From: Pseudomonadales bacterium
Lineage (GTDB): Bacteria; Pseudomonadota; Gammaproteobacteria; Pseudomonadales; Pseudohongiellaceae
Length of the DNA stretch: 11,705 nt
Reading direction: 5' to 3'
NCBI GenBank assembly: GCA_031277435.1
Contig: JAITMI010000349.1
Coordinates: 1-11,705 of the forward strand
In this document: positions 1-9,366 of the stretch, in pieces
How the letters are laid out: each line of letters opens with the position of its first letter
Position numbering within the stretch: the first letter of the stretch is position 1
Notes under the pieces: model-generated
The model's input: the letters and a program-made list of their open reading frames with translations, nothing else
Told to the model about the DNA's origin: nothing
Database searches by the model: none
Position numbers and translations under genes: made by a program

Positions 1-784
1 CGCCTTCGGGCGCGCCGGCATCAATCCACCAGCCGATGATCGCGACTTGCGATTCCGTCAAGGGCGTTTTGCCTTCGGCGGGCATGAAGTCCTCATTGGA
101 TTCTGGCAGGCTGATGCGGCGCTGCAAGTCGCTGGCTTCGGCAGCGCCGGGGGCCAAGACGGGGCCGGCTTCGCCGCCGCGTAGCAAGCTGGCGTGGCTG
201 CTCAGATCCAGGCCGCCGCTGCGTTTGTTTTGGTTGTGGCAGGCGCCGCAGCGCTGTTGCAAGAGTGGCGCTACTACATCCAGGTACACGTCCGCCGTCT
301 CCAGCGACCTTGGCGCGGAGCGCGGCGGCGCCAAGCCCGCCCGTGAGCGTATAGGTTGCGGGGCGTATTCCACCAAGTAGGTGGAGCCGTGAGTGAGGTT
401 GCCGCCGTAATGGCCGGTCATCGTGACCAAGAGTAGCGTAAGCACGCAGGCAGGCCCGGCCAGGCGGCGCTGATAGAGATCGGGCCGCAAGGCGCTCAGC
501 AGCCAGGCCAGCGTGGTAGTTAACGCAAAGGCCAGACCATAGGCGCGGTGCTTGTAGCCGGCTTCGCCATCAAAGCCGCCTTCGGAAAAGTGCAATAGCC
601 CCAGCGCTACGGTGAAGATGGCCGCGATCGCCGTCACCGCCCACAATAATGGAATGAATTCACGCAAATAACTGTAACGAGGACGCCGCGCCACGAGGTG
701 CGCCAGCAATACCACGAACAACATGCCAATTGGCAAATGCAGCGCCAAGACGTGGAAGCGCCCCAGAAAATAACTCAACTCCAT
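1..784 (-). CDS. DUF2231-like membrane protein with C-terminal c-type cytochrome domain (partial, runs off left edge)
   Basis: The reading frame is open from the ATG at 784 to the window edge (261 codons) with no stop. Residues 11-33 (HVLALHLPIGML and following) form a membrane helix of the type opening DUF2231-like proteins; further hydrophobic stretches lie near 44-64, 82-98 and 110-124. After the fourth comes GHYGGNLTHGSTYL (124-137), a His/Gly motif I associate with Planctomycetes/Verrucomicrobia membrane cytochromes. A soluble part follows with the haem motif C179-G-A-C182-H183 and a PSCyt1-like context (VAPLLQQRCGACH, then MPAEGKTPLTESQVAIIGWWIDAGAP). It is the last of three minus-strand genes, 48 bp after the DUF1501 gene, with a modest AAGAG ribosome site at 794-798. 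An in-frame TAA lies just upstream, so this ATG is the first possible start. Likely role (inference): anchoring haem in the inner membrane and passing electrons for the operon. The C-terminus is unseen. Confidence 0.85.
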   Translation of the reverse strand, partial: MELSYFLGRFHVLALHLPIGMLFVVLLAHLVARRPRYSYLREFIPLLWAVTAIAAIFTVALGLLHFSEGGFDGEAGYKHRAYGLAFALTTTLAWLLSALRPDLYQRRLAGPACVLTLLLVTMTGHYGGNLTHGSTYLVEYAPQPIRSRAGLAPPRSAPRSLETADVYLDVVAPLLQQRCGACHNQNKRSGGLDLSSHASLLRGGEAGPVLAPGAAEASDLQRRISLPESNEDFMPAEGKTPLTESQVAIIGWWIDAGAPEG

Positions 785-832
785 ACGGCTTTGCTCTTTT
801 TATTCATACCCGCGCCGTGATTTCACTACCAC

Positions 833-2287
<1,455 letters not shown>

Positions 2288-2293
2288 AAAATT

Positions 2294-2299
2294 TCCTCA
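2294..2299 (-). promoter_or_regulatory. Ribosome binding site of the DUF1501 gene, overlapping the upstream stop codon
   Basis: On the minus strand TGAGGA lies 6 nt before the ATG at 2287. Its first three bases are the stop codon of the preceding DUF1553 gene (2297-2299). A ribosome finishing the upstream gene therefore sits on the start site of the next one, which supports one transcript and coupled translation. Confidence 0.75.
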
Positions 2300-5200
2300 C
2301 CACACGGTAAAGGCGTCAGGGGAATTCATGATCAGCGTGGCCACGTTGGCCAGCGCCGCCAGGCGAGGCGAGGCGTCCGCCTCCGGCAGTGGCGTTACGC
2401 CGATGCTGAGCAGGTCCATGACCTTTTCTGGCTGCTCGGCGTAAGCCTGCAATTGTGAGCGGTAATATTCATCCAATAATTGCAATTGTTCCTCAGTGGG
2501 AATGCGCCGCGCCAACAAGCGGTACAAACGCGCCAAAGCGGCGCGTTCATCTTCAATGGCGTTATCTTCCATCACTTGCGTGGCCAGCACGCGCGCGGCT
2601 TCCAAAAACTGCGGATCGTTCATCAAGGCCAAGGCTTGCAGCGGCGTGTTCGACTGCCGGCGGCTGGCGGCGCTGACGCTGCGATCCGGAAAGTCAAAAA
2701 TCTGCAAATACGGATGCAGCGCGGTGCGTTTGATGAAGGTGTACATGCTGCGCCGGTGATGTTCGTCGGCGCTGACTTCATCGGTGGCCGGATACGAGTA
2801 GGAACTGTTCGACGAATTCCAGATGTCGTCGGGCTGGTAAGGATGCACGCTCGGGCCGCCCACCTGATCCACCAGCAAGCCGGCCTGCCGCAGCGCCGAA
2901 TCGCGGATCATTTCCGCCGTCATGCGCCAGCGCGGGCCGCGCGCCAGCCAGGTGTTGCCAGGGTCGCGTTCGGCCAGCGCCGCGCTTTGCGCCGAGTTCT
3001 GCCGGTAGGTCGCGGAAGTGACGATCAAGCGGTTCAAATGCTTGATGTCCCAGCCCGATTCGATGAACTCGCGCGCCAGCCAGTCCAGCAAATCGGGGTG
3101 CGAGGGAATATCGCCTTGCGCGCCGAAATCGTTGGCGCTCTTGACCAAGCCCACGCCAAAATGATTTTGCCAGAGCCGATTGACGAACACGCGCGCGGTG
3201 AGCGGATGCTGAGGGTCCATCAGCCAGCGCGCCAAGCCGAGGCGATTCGCTGGCAGCGATTCATCCCAGGGCAGAATATGATCCATGCCGCGCGGGCTTA
3301 CCGCTTGCCCGTGTTGATCGTAAACCCCGCGATTGAGCACGAACGAGGCTTGCGGCGCGGGCGAATCGCCCATTACCAATACCTGCGGCACCAGAGTGAC
3401 TTCGGCATTGTGCGCTTCGCGCGCATCAGTCAAGGCGGCGAAGGCATTTTTGACCGATAAATCATTGGCCAGCAGAAAATCGCGGACCTGCGACGCATCG
3501 GGCGTTTCGCCTTGCAGGCTCGCGGCATCGTGCAGATAGGCCACTTCCAGGGCACTGAGTGACTTGCCGTAGACGCGGAATTCATCGAGCCCGCTGCCTA
3601 CCGGCGATTTTTCGCGGAACTGCATACCAAAGGCCAGCCCATAGTGCTGATCGAGCGCCGCGGCATAGCCCATCGGCAGAATGCTGCGCGACAGCGAGTC
3701 GTGGTCCACATGCACCGCGGTTTCCGTGCCATTGATATATATCTTGGTGCCGGCGGCGGTGCTGGAGCCGTCATAAGTGAGCGTCAGATGCACCCATTCG
3801 CCCAGCGGGAATTTATTTTCCATGCGCAGCGCGATCATGTTGGCCGGCCTGGAATGAGCGATATAGAACCACAGCGTGCCATCTTCCAACTGCACGCGGT
3901 AGCCGGCGCCGCCTGAGTTGTCGTCATCGCGGTAATTGAATACCGGCACCACGTCGGGATATTCCTGCGCGGCGTAGAACCACAGGTCGAAGCTGAAGGG
4001 ATGGCCGCGGTCGTACCAGCCAACATCGTGGTCAAAAAAGCCTTTGTTGGTTTCGTTGACGAAAAAGGCGTTGCCGATATGGCCTTCGCGCAGAATCGGC
4101 TCTTGAATGATGGCTGGCAGCACATCGGTACCAACGGCGTCGGAGAAACTCATCTGTTCCAGAACGTACTTCGCCGGAATCCTGCTGCGCGGCGGCTGCG
4201 GCGCGGCGGTCTGTTGCGCCTGCCCCGCGTTGCCTCTGCGCCCATAGGCCGGCTGTTCTACCAGTTCAATGGGCGGCACGGCGCGCACGGGCAGCTCCGG
4301 CAATTCTTCGACCGTTACCGGGCGTACCGTGTCGAAGGGGTAATAGGCATCCAAGCCTTCTTGCAAAGCCGCCTCGACCTGCGCCCACAACTCTTGCGGC
4401 GCGGCATTCTGGCTCAACGTGATCGCGGCGCGCGCCAAGGCTTGCTGGTAATTTTGTTCAGCGTTTGCCAAATCTCGTTCCAATACCGTGATGCGCTGCT
4501 CTTGCCCGGCGCTCGGCCAGGGCAGCGTGGGCCCGGCTTGAATGGCGCTGTGACCGGGCGGATAAAAACCCGGCTCATCGGCGCTGTTGAAGAACGCGCC
4601 CAAGGAGTAGTAATCCACCTGCGAAATCGGATCGTATTTATGATCGTGGCAGCGCGCGCAGCCAAGCGTCAGCCCCATCAAGGACACGCCCAGCGCGTTA
4701 TCGGTGCGCTCGATCATGTATTCCGCTTTGTATTCGGGCTCGATGACGCCGTTCTCCGAGGTGCGCTTGCCCAGGCGCACGTAAGTGGTCGCCAATAAAT
4801 CTTCGCGGCTGGGATTTGGCAGCAGATCGCCCGCCAGTTGTTTGGTGATAAATTCATCGAAGGGCATGTTTTGCGAGAAGGCGTCGATCACCCAATCGCG
4901 CCAAGGCCACAGCAGGCGGTCGTGATGATCGAACAGAAAACCGTCGCTCTCGCTCCAGCGCGCCAGATCCAGCCAGTAATTGCTCATGTGCTCGGCGTAG
5001 GCGCTGGAATTCAAGAGGCGATCCACCAGGTGCTCATAAGCCTCGGGGCTGTCGTCGGTGAGAAAGGCATCGACTTCCGCCAAGGTTGGCGGCAAACCGG
5101 TGAGCGTGAGGCTCACGCGATTGATGAGCGTTTCCTTGTCGGCCTCGGGCGACCCCTGCAAGCCCTGCTCCGCCAGCGTCGTCAGTACGAAGCGGTCGAT

Positions 5201-5704
5201 GTCGTTGCGCACCGCGCCGCTGACCTCTGGGGCCGCCGGACGTTCGGGCGTGATAAAGGCCCAATGCGGCTTGTACTCGGCGCCTTCTTCAACCCATTGT
5301 TCCAAAATTGCAATTTGCCGCGAAGATAACTGTTTATGAGAGGACTCCGGCGGCATACGCACATCAGGATCGGCGGCGTTGATGCGGCGGATCAGTTCGC
5401 TGCCGCCGATTTCACCGGGCACGATGGCGAATTTGCCGGGCGATTCGGGTAATTCGGCGTAGGCTTGCGCGGCCACATCCAGCCGCAACCCCGCCTTGCG
5501 GCCTTTTTCATCGGGGCCGTGGCAGTTGAAACAATTGTCGGAAAGAATCGGGCGGACGTGCCAGTTGTAATCGATCCGCACGGGCAGGGCCGCTGTGGCG
5601 GGCGCCACGGTAGTTTGCGCGCTCTCTTCGGAACGCGAGCAGGCGCTCACTGCCGCTATCAACATCAATACCGCGACGAACTTACTGGTTATTATTTTCG
5701 GCAT
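2297..5704 (-). CDS. PSCyt1-DUF1549-LamG-DUF1553 multidomain cytochrome lipoprotein
   Basis: The 1135-residue product is of the planctomycete cytochrome (PSD1) type. Order: lipoprotein signal ([22 protein letters not shown], lipid-attachment Cys22); PSCyt1 with haem motif C58-F-N-C61-H62 and a later [27 protein letters not shown] block; DUF1549/PSCyt2 from about 166 to 375 with a second CxxCH at C349-A-R-C352-H353 followed by DHKYDPISQ; a low-complexity linker at about 380-520; a LamG/concanavalin-like beta-sandwich at about 535-725 ([39 protein letters not shown]); then DUF1553/PSD1 from about 788 to the end ([33 protein letters not shown]). The ATG at 5704 has AGGAG 6 nt upstream. It leads the operon with DUF1501 and the membrane cytochrome. 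The LamG part suggests binding of a polymer or glycan; the enzymatic activity is unknown. Such genes are common in Planctomycetes and less usual in Proteobacteria, so transfer is possible. Confidence 0.93.
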   Translation of the reverse strand: MPKIITSKFVAVLMLIAAVSACSRSEESAQTTVAPATAALPVRIDYNWHVRPILSDNCFNCHGPDEKGRKAGLRLDVAAQAYAELPESPGKFAIVPGEIGGSELIRRINAADPDVRMPPESSHKQLSSRQIAILEQWVEEGAEYKPHWAFITPERPAAPEVSGAVRNDIDRFVLTTLAEQGLQGSPEADKETLINRVSLTLTGLPPTLAEVDAFLTDDSPEAYEHLVDRLLNSSAYAEHMSNYWLDLARWSESDGFLFDHHDRLLWPWRDWVIDAFSQNMPFDEFITKQLAGDLLPNPSREDLLATTYVRLGKRTSENGVIEPEYKAEYMIERTDNALGVSLMGLTLGCARCHDHKYDPISQVDYYSLGAFFNSADEPGFYPPGHSAIQAGPTLPWPSAGQEQRITVLERDLANAEQNYQQALARAAITLSQNAAPQELWAQVEAALQEGLDAYYPFDTVRPVTVEELPELPVRAVPPIELVEQPAYGRRGNAGQAQQTAAPQPPRSRIPAKYVLEQMSFSDAVGTDVLPAIIQEPILREGHIGNAFFVNETNKGFFDHDVGWYDRGHPFSFDLWFYAAQEYPDVVPVFNYRDDDNSGGAGYRVQLEDGTLWFYIAHSRPANMIALRMENKFPLGEWVHLTLTYDGSSTAAGTKIYINGTETAVHVDHDSLSRSILPMGYAAALDQHYGLAFGMQFREKSPVGSGLDEFRVYGKSLSALEVAYLHDAASLQGETPDASQVRDFLLANDLSVKNAFAALTDAREAHNAEVTLVPQVLVMGDSPAPQASFVLNRGVYDQHGQAVSPRGMDHILPWDESLPANRLGLARWLMDPQHPLTARVFVNRLWQNHFGVGLVKSANDFGAQGDIPSHPDLLDWLAREFIESGWDIKHLNRLIVTSATYRQNSAQSAALAERDPGNTWLARGPRWRMTAEMIRDSALRQAGLLVDQVGGPSVHPYQPDDIWNSSNSSYSYPATDEVSADEHHRRSMYTFIKRTALHPYLQIFDFPDRSVSAASRRQSNTPLQALALMNDPQFLEAARVLATQVMEDNAIEDERAALARLYRLLARRIPTEEQLQLLDEYYRSQLQAYAEQPEKVMDLLSIGVTPLPEADASPRLAALANVATLIMNSPDAFTVW

Positions 5705-5978
5705 CGCATTCTCCTGAATCAGGATCGGCTTATGATTTCACTCTCATCCACGCTGAGGGTGTGTCCGCCAGCATAAACACATCAGCGCCGGAGAGTCCAT
5801 CACATACCTCAACAGCGACATGAACATAACGGAACAATTCGCGGCCTGCTCGATAAGCGTTTGACAGCGCCGCGATAATTGCCGATCTTCTTTACAGCGA
5901 TCACCCCAGTGAGCAAGCGCAAGACCAAGGTTTTTATCAGGCAGCCAGCGATTCCAACCATTCTTAGAGAGGGCAGTC
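5705..5978. other. Divergent intergenic region (274 bp) between the DUF1553 and thiamine-enzyme operons
   Basis: Promoters of both flanking operons should lie here. On the minus side an AGGAG ribosome site (5711-5715) sits inside an 11-bp dyad CCTGAATCAGG (5713-5723). On the plus side GAGGG (5969-5973) precedes the ATG at 5979 by 5 nt. No convincing gene is present: short stretches in several frames look coding-like, but each is broken by stops or lacks a start. No strong terminator or transcription-factor dyad is seen. Confidence 0.6.
5861..5889 (+). promoter_or_regulatory. Weak candidate sigma70-type promoter for the thiamine-enzyme operon
   Basis: A perfect -35 hexamer TTGACA lies at 5861-5866. 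A 17-nt spacer would place the -10 at 5884-5889 (GATCTT), which matches TATAAT at only three of six positions. A better -10-like hexamer, GATAAT (5874-5879), is too close to that -35 to pair with it. The orientation and position, about 90 bp before the start codon at 5979, are sensible, but the call rests almost entirely on the -35 box. Confidence 0.22.
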
Positions 5979-7898
5979 ATGAGTACCGATAAATTCGCTC
6001 CACAAACAGAGGCCGCCAAGATCGGCCGCCGGCATTTTCTCAAGGGTACCGCCGCAGGCGCCGCGGCCTTGGCGGTGACGCCAGCGGCTCAGGCGCAGAA
6101 CCCTTCCGCCTTCGCCGCTTCCTACAGCGCGCCCAGCTATCAGCAAATCCAGCGCGATACCGGTCTGCTCGAAGCGCCCAATCCAGAACGCAGCGTGGTG
6201 CGGCCCGGCTCCGACCTGATGGTGCAAGTGCTCAAGGACATGGGCGTGGAATTCGTGGCCTCCAACAACGGTTCCAGTTTCGAAGGCATTCAAGAATCCA
6301 TCGCCAACTACGGCGCGCCGCCCAACCAGATGCCCGAATACATCACCGCGCTGCACGAAGAAAGCTCGGTGGACATGGCCAACGGTTACGGCAAGGCGGA
6401 AGGCCGGCCGATGGCGGCGATGCTGCATGGCACTATCGGCATTCAACATGCCTCGATGGCGATCTACCAAGCCTTCTACTCCGGCACGCCGATGATTCTG
6501 ATCGTGGGCCGCGACGACGGTTTCATCCAGGCGCACACCGCCAACGACATGGCGGCTTTGTGCCGCAGTTTCACCAAATGGGACGCTCAGCCAAAAACCC
6601 TGCCCGAATGCCTGGAAGCGCTGCAAGAAGCCTATCGCCAAGCGGTCACTCCGCCCACCGGCCCCACTGTGGTGGTGATCGACATGGAATTGCAGAAGGA
6701 AGAAGCGCGCGATGTAGTAGTGCCGCCATTCCGTCCGGCGGTGATCGAAGGCATCGACGTTGCCACCGCGCGTGACATCGCGCAGCAGCTTTTGGCCGCC
6801 AATAATCCGCGCCTCGCTACCGGCGCGTTCCGCACCCCCGAAGGCGTCGCCGCCGCGGTGGAATTGGCGGAACTCATCGGCGCCAGCGCCTCCACCAGCG
6901 CCACCCAAGGGCCGATGGGCTTTCCGCAGCGCCACCCGCTGTGCGGCCCCGGCGCCGATACCGCTTACGATTACGTGCTCGGCCTCGAAGCCAATTCGCC
7001 GCAACTTTCCTTGCAGCGCCCCAGCGTGGCCGCGCTCACCGCCACGCGCGACACCGCCGGCATCGGCTTCGGCGGCCTGCGCGCCAACGCACCAGCCGAA
7101 GGCCGCGGCGCCGCGCGGCCCCAGCAAGGCACTACGCTCAGCATCGACGCGCAGGCCAGCATCCCCGCCATCATCGGCGAAGTCAGCCGCTTGATGACGC
7201 CCGAACAGCGCCGCCTCATCGACGAACGCAAGGCGCGCCACGCGCAAGCCAATCAAGAGGCACGCATGAGCGCCCTGCGCGACGCCATCGAGGACAAGAA
7301 AAAAGGCTGGGATTTGAGCCCGGTGAGCACCGCGCGCATTTACGCGGAACTGTGGCCGCTTATCATGAACGAAGACTGGTGCCTCGCCTCGCCCAGCAGT
7401 TTTTCCAGCTCGCACCACATGCAGTTGTGGGACCACAACAAGCCATACAGTTATCTCGGCGGCCAAGGCGCCGGCGGCATGGGCTATGGCCTTGGCGCCT
7501 GCACCGGCGCGGCGCTGGCGGCGCGCGCGCGTGGCCGCATCGTCATCAACGTGCAGACCGACGGCGACTTCAACTACGCCCCCGGCTCGGTGTGGACCGC
7601 GGTACACCATCAATTACCGATGCTCACCGTGATGCACAACAACCGCGCCTGGCACCAGGAATTCATGTTCATTCAATACATGGCCGGCGTGCGCGGGCGC
7701 GGTACCGACCGCGGCAACATCGGCACCACGCTGCGCGATCCCTTCATCAACTACGCCAAACTGGCCGAAGGTTACGGCATGAAGGCGGAAGGCCCGATCG
7801 ACGATCCCACCCAACTGGCCGCCGCGCTACAGCGCGGCATCGACACGGTGAAGGGCGGCGAACCTTATCTGATCGACGTGCTGACGCAACCGCGCTGA
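5979..7898 (+). CDS. Tat-exported thiamine diphosphate-dependent enzyme (acetolactate synthase/benzoylformate decarboxylase superfamily)
   Basis: The 639-residue product has the three-domain layout of the pyruvate oxidase/acetolactate synthase superfamily. A twin-arginine signal comes first (IGRRHFLKG, R17-R18, then an Ala-rich segment ending TPAAQAQ at 34-40), placing the folded enzyme in the periplasm, whereas most relatives are cytosolic. The PYR domain (about 72-240) has ALHEESSVDMANGYGKAEGRP (124-144); Glu127 aligns with the Glu that activates the cofactor. A middle domain (about 255-405) ends in an Ala/Gly/Arg-rich stretch (360-385). The PP domain (about 445-639) carries the cofactor motif TDGDF (527-531) paired, 26 residues on, with N554-N555; the first Gly of the usual GDG is Thr. 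The reaction is probably 2-oxo acid decarboxylation or a related C-C cleavage, but the substrate is unknown. The next gene, a cytochrome c, follows after 10 bp and may be its electron acceptor (inference). GAGGG at 5969-5973 supports the start. Confidence 0.9.
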   Translation: MSTDKFAPQTEAAKIGRRHFLKGTAAGAAALAVTPAAQAQNPSAFAASYSAPSYQQIQRDTGLLEAPNPERSVVRPGSDLMVQVLKDMGVEFVASNNGSSFEGIQESIANYGAPPNQMPEYITALHEESSVDMANGYGKAEGRPMAAMLHGTIGIQHASMAIYQAFYSGTPMILIVGRDDGFIQAHTANDMAALCRSFTKWDAQPKTLPECLEALQEAYRQAVTPPTGPTVVVIDMELQKEEARDVVVPPFRPAVIEGIDVATARDIAQQLLAANNPRLATGAFRTPEGVAAAVELAELIGASASTSATQGPMGFPQRHPLCGPGADTAYDYVLGLEANSPQLSLQRPSVAALTATRDTAGIGFGGLRANAPAEGRGAARPQQGTTLSIDAQASIPAIIGEVSRLMTPEQRRLIDERKARHAQANQEARMSALRDAIEDKKKGWDLSPVSTARIYAELWPLIMNEDWCLASPSSFSSSHHMQLWDHNKPYSYLGGQGAGGMGYGLGACTGAALAARARGRIVINVQTDGDFNYAPGSVWTAVHHQLPMLTVMHNNRAWHQEFMFIQYMAGVRGRGTDRGNIGTTLRDPFINYAKLAEGYGMKAEGPIDDPTQLAAALQRGIDTVKGGEPYLIDVLTQPR

Positions 7899-7908
7899 GG
7901 AGAATGTG

Positions 7909-8343
7909 ATGAGAGCAATAATGAACAAAATTTCAAAAACAATCCTGAGCCTGACTCTCACCTCTGCCGCCGCCACCTTGGCGGCGCAAGAGCCAAGCGC
8001 CGTGAACGGCGACGCCAGCGCTGGCGCGCAAACGTATTACGTTTATGGCTGCTACGGCTGTCACGGCTACAGCGGCTATGGCCGCAAAGACCTCAACAAC
8101 ACCGGCAGCGCGATCCTGGCCAGCGAGGACGTATTCCGCGCCTTCATGCGTGGCCGCGCCGACGTCGCGCCGCTATTACCCGTCACCGACATGCCCAACT
8201 ACCCCGCCAACAGCCTTAGCGACGCGCAAGTGAGCGACCTTTACGCCTACATTCGCTCGATGCCAAAGGATGTGCCGGAGACGGGCGATATCGAGACTTT
8301 TCAGAAAATTTTACAGGCGGCAGAGCGGCCGTATCAGCCTTAG
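7909..8343 (+). CDS. Small periplasmic class I-like cytochrome c
   Basis: The product (144 residues from the ATG at 7909) has a Sec signal peptide with a Lys/Arg-containing start and a hydrophobic core (KTILSLTLTSAAATLAA), then a single haem domain. The haem motif is C48-Y-G-C51-H52 (CYGCHGYSGYGR). The distal ligand is probably Met95 in DMPNYP, followed by the usual C-terminal helix LSDAQVSDLYAYIRSMP. AGGAG at 7898-7902, 6 nt upstream, supports the ATG at 7909. A GTG one codon earlier and an ATG at 7921 are alternatives that change only the signal peptide. The gene is 10 bp after the thiamine enzyme, with its ribosome site touching that stop codon, so the two are surely co-transcribed. The likely role is to take electrons from the periplasmic partner and pass them to the respiratory chain; the partnership is inferred from gene order only. 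Confidence 0.92.
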   Translation: MRAIMNKISKTILSLTLTSAAATLAAQEPSAVNGDASAGAQTYYVYGCYGCHGYSGYGRKDLNNTGSAILASEDVFRAFMRGRADVAPLLPVTDMPNYPANSLSDAQVSDLYAYIRSMPKDVPETGDIETFQKILQAAERPYQP

Positions 8344-8370
8344 ACGATCCAATAGGCTCAACCGCGGACA

Positions 8371-8432
8371 CCGTAGGGCGGGTCTTGACCCGCCGTTGTT
8401 CCTATTTTGGCGGGTCAAGACCCGCCCTACGG
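8371..8432. repeat. Perfect 24-bp inverted repeat between convergent genes; possible bidirectional terminator or REP/MITE-like element
   Basis: The arms 8371-8394 and 8409-8432 are exact reverse complements around a 14-nt loop (8395-8408). Each arm is CCGTAG followed by an 18-bp self-complementary core, GGCGGGTC-TT-GACCCGCC, so each can also fold alone and the whole can form a double hairpin. It lies between the ends of two convergent genes and could stop transcription from both sides, though no U-tract flanks it. From memory, sequences of the form GTAGGGCGGGTC...GACCCGCC occur as dispersed extragenic repeats in many bacteria, so a mobile repeat origin is plausible. The right arm contains the final Pro codon and TAG stop of the gene ending at 8427. 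Confidence 0.85.
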
Positions 8433-9269
8433 ATTTGCCGCTTCGGCCTCTTGCCGCGCCAATGCCGCTTCAAACGTTCTCTCAAACTCATCGACATGCG
8501 CCTGATAACCCGCCGGGTCCACGAAAGGATTGGGGTCGCCCGGCTGGCGCGCTTGCAGCTTGGCATATTTATCGTTCAGTCCATAAAAACTGGCATGTGA
8601 ACTGACGAATACTTCCGCTGGAATTTCACGCGCCTTCTGGTAAGTCGCGCGCATGTCGGCGGCGATGTTGGGATAGTCGGCATTATTCACGTACTGCAAG
8701 AATTGGCCGTTGAGGCTGCATTCGATGAGGCCGTAATAGGTCTTGCCGTCTTCTTCGAGCGGCAAGCTCCAGGCCAGACAGCCCTTGGTATGGCCGGGCA
8801 AGAGATGCGCGGTGAGCGTGGCGCCGCCGAGCGTCACGGTGTCGCCGTCATCGACCAGGCGGTCGATCGGCAAACTACGGCCGGATGGCGTGCGCACGGA
8901 TTCGTTATACGGCGCATCCAGGCGGCTCACGATGACATCGGCGCCGGTCAATTCCTTCACCAGCGCGTCGCCTTCAACGTGATCGGGATGGCCGTGGCCG
9001 CTGATCAGGATTTTGATGTCCTTGAAATCAAAGCCCAATTCCTCCACCGCCGCCTGAATCACCGGTACAGAACTTTCGTAATTGCTGCTGAGGAGAATAT
9101 TGCCTTCATCGGTGGTAAGCAGATACGAGGCCAGCTCCGAGGTGCCGACGTAATAAAGATTGTCCATCACCTTATGCGGCGGAAAAGGATCGTTCCAGCC
9201 GGCTGGCTGGGCCAGGGCGAAAGCGGGAAGCAGGCTCAAAAGAGCCAAGGCAAGGCGTGGTTTGAACAT
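8427..9269 (-). CDS. Metallo-beta-lactamase-fold hydrolase, subclass B3-like, secreted
   Basis: The product has 280 residues from the ATG at 9269. A TTG five codons upstream (9284) is an alternative, but the ATG gives a clean signal peptide (MFKPRLALALLSLLPAFALA, probably cut before Q21) and has GGAG 9 nt upstream. Zinc ligands are complete: H92-G-H94-P-D96-H97 (ISGHGHPDH), H160 in LLPGHTKGCLAW and H225 in VSSHASFYGL. This pattern and the secreted form match subclass B3 beta-lactamases and their many environmental relatives. Whether it cleaves beta-lactams is unknown; lactones or other esters are possible, and the neighbours do not suggest a resistance island. The last codon and stop lie in the right arm of the 24-bp inverted repeat. 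It is the third minus-strand gene after the one at 9833-10627 and the DUF6152 gene, with a 122-bp gap holding a second palindromic repeat. Confidence 0.9.
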   Translation of the reverse strand: MFKPRLALALLSLLPAFALAQPAGWNDPFPPHKVMDNLYYVGTSELASYLLTTDEGNILLSSNYESSVPVIQAAVEELGFDFKDIKILISGHGHPDHVEGDALVKELTGADVIVSRLDAPYNESVRTPSGRSLPIDRLVDDGDTVTLGGATLTAHLLPGHTKGCLAWSLPLEEDGKTYYGLIECSLNGQFLQYVNNADYPNIAADMRATYQKAREIPAEVFVSSHASFYGLNDKYAKLQARQPGDPNPFVDPAGYQAHVDEFERTFEAALARQEAEAANP

Positions 9270-9329
9270 GGTGCGTGGCTCCAATTCTTATCAGTGATTG
9301 ATTTTTCTCCGCGGCACTCCGAAGCCATC

Positions 9330-9366
9330 CCCTCCCCCGTTTACGGGGGAGGGTTAGGGTGGGGGC
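9330..9366. repeat. GC-rich REP-like palindromic element
   Basis: The arms CCCTCCCCCG (9330-9339) and CGGGGGAGGG (9344-9353) pair perfectly around a TTTA loop, followed by TTAGGGTGGGGGC (9354-9366). The pattern of a C/G-rich stem then TTAGGGTGGGGG resembles a family of short dispersed repeats in proteobacterial genomes, which translate on one strand to a TLTLPRKRGRGW-like string; this is from memory, not a search. It occupies the gap between the DUF6152 stop and the metallo-hydrolase start, where it could weaken read-through or protect the upstream mRNA end. Confidence 0.75.

Noticed and set aside
2480..3460. 326-codon plus-strand open frame opposite the DUF1553 gene
   Set aside because: Antisense shadow: the translation is Arg/Gln/His-rich and lacks motifs, whereas the minus strand encodes conserved PSD1 sequence.
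4001..4798. 265-codon plus-strand open frame opposite the DUF1549/LamG region
   Set aside because: Antisense shadow; no domain and no ribosome site seen.
5744..6043. 99-codon minus-strand frame across the intergenic region and the start of the thiamine gene
   Set aside because: It overlaps the signal-peptide region of the enzyme, has no ribosome site that I can see, and is not recognisable; kept only as a possible remnant in the findings.
5964..7613. Long (549-codon) open frame on the minus strand opposite the thiamine enzyme
   Set aside because: It is a mirror frame of a clear enzyme gene; the translation is His/Arg/Gly-rich without any recognisable domain or ribosome site, as expected opposite GC-rich coding DNA.
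6941..7909. 322-codon plus-strand frame overlapping the thiamine enzyme in another register
   Set aside because: The translation is dominated by Arg, His and Ala, typical of an out-of-frame reading of GC-rich DNA; the enzyme frame has intact motifs.
8371..8432. Simple intrinsic terminator
   Set aside because: The hairpin is strong, but no run of T follows either arm (a TTTT occurs only in the loop), and its structure and overlap with a stop codon fit a repeat element better; a terminator role is left as possible.
9270..9284. TTG start for the metallo-hydrolase five codons upstream
   Set aside because: The ATG at 9269 gives a standard signal peptide and a usable GGAG spacing; the extension adds acidic residue Glu before the basic start.
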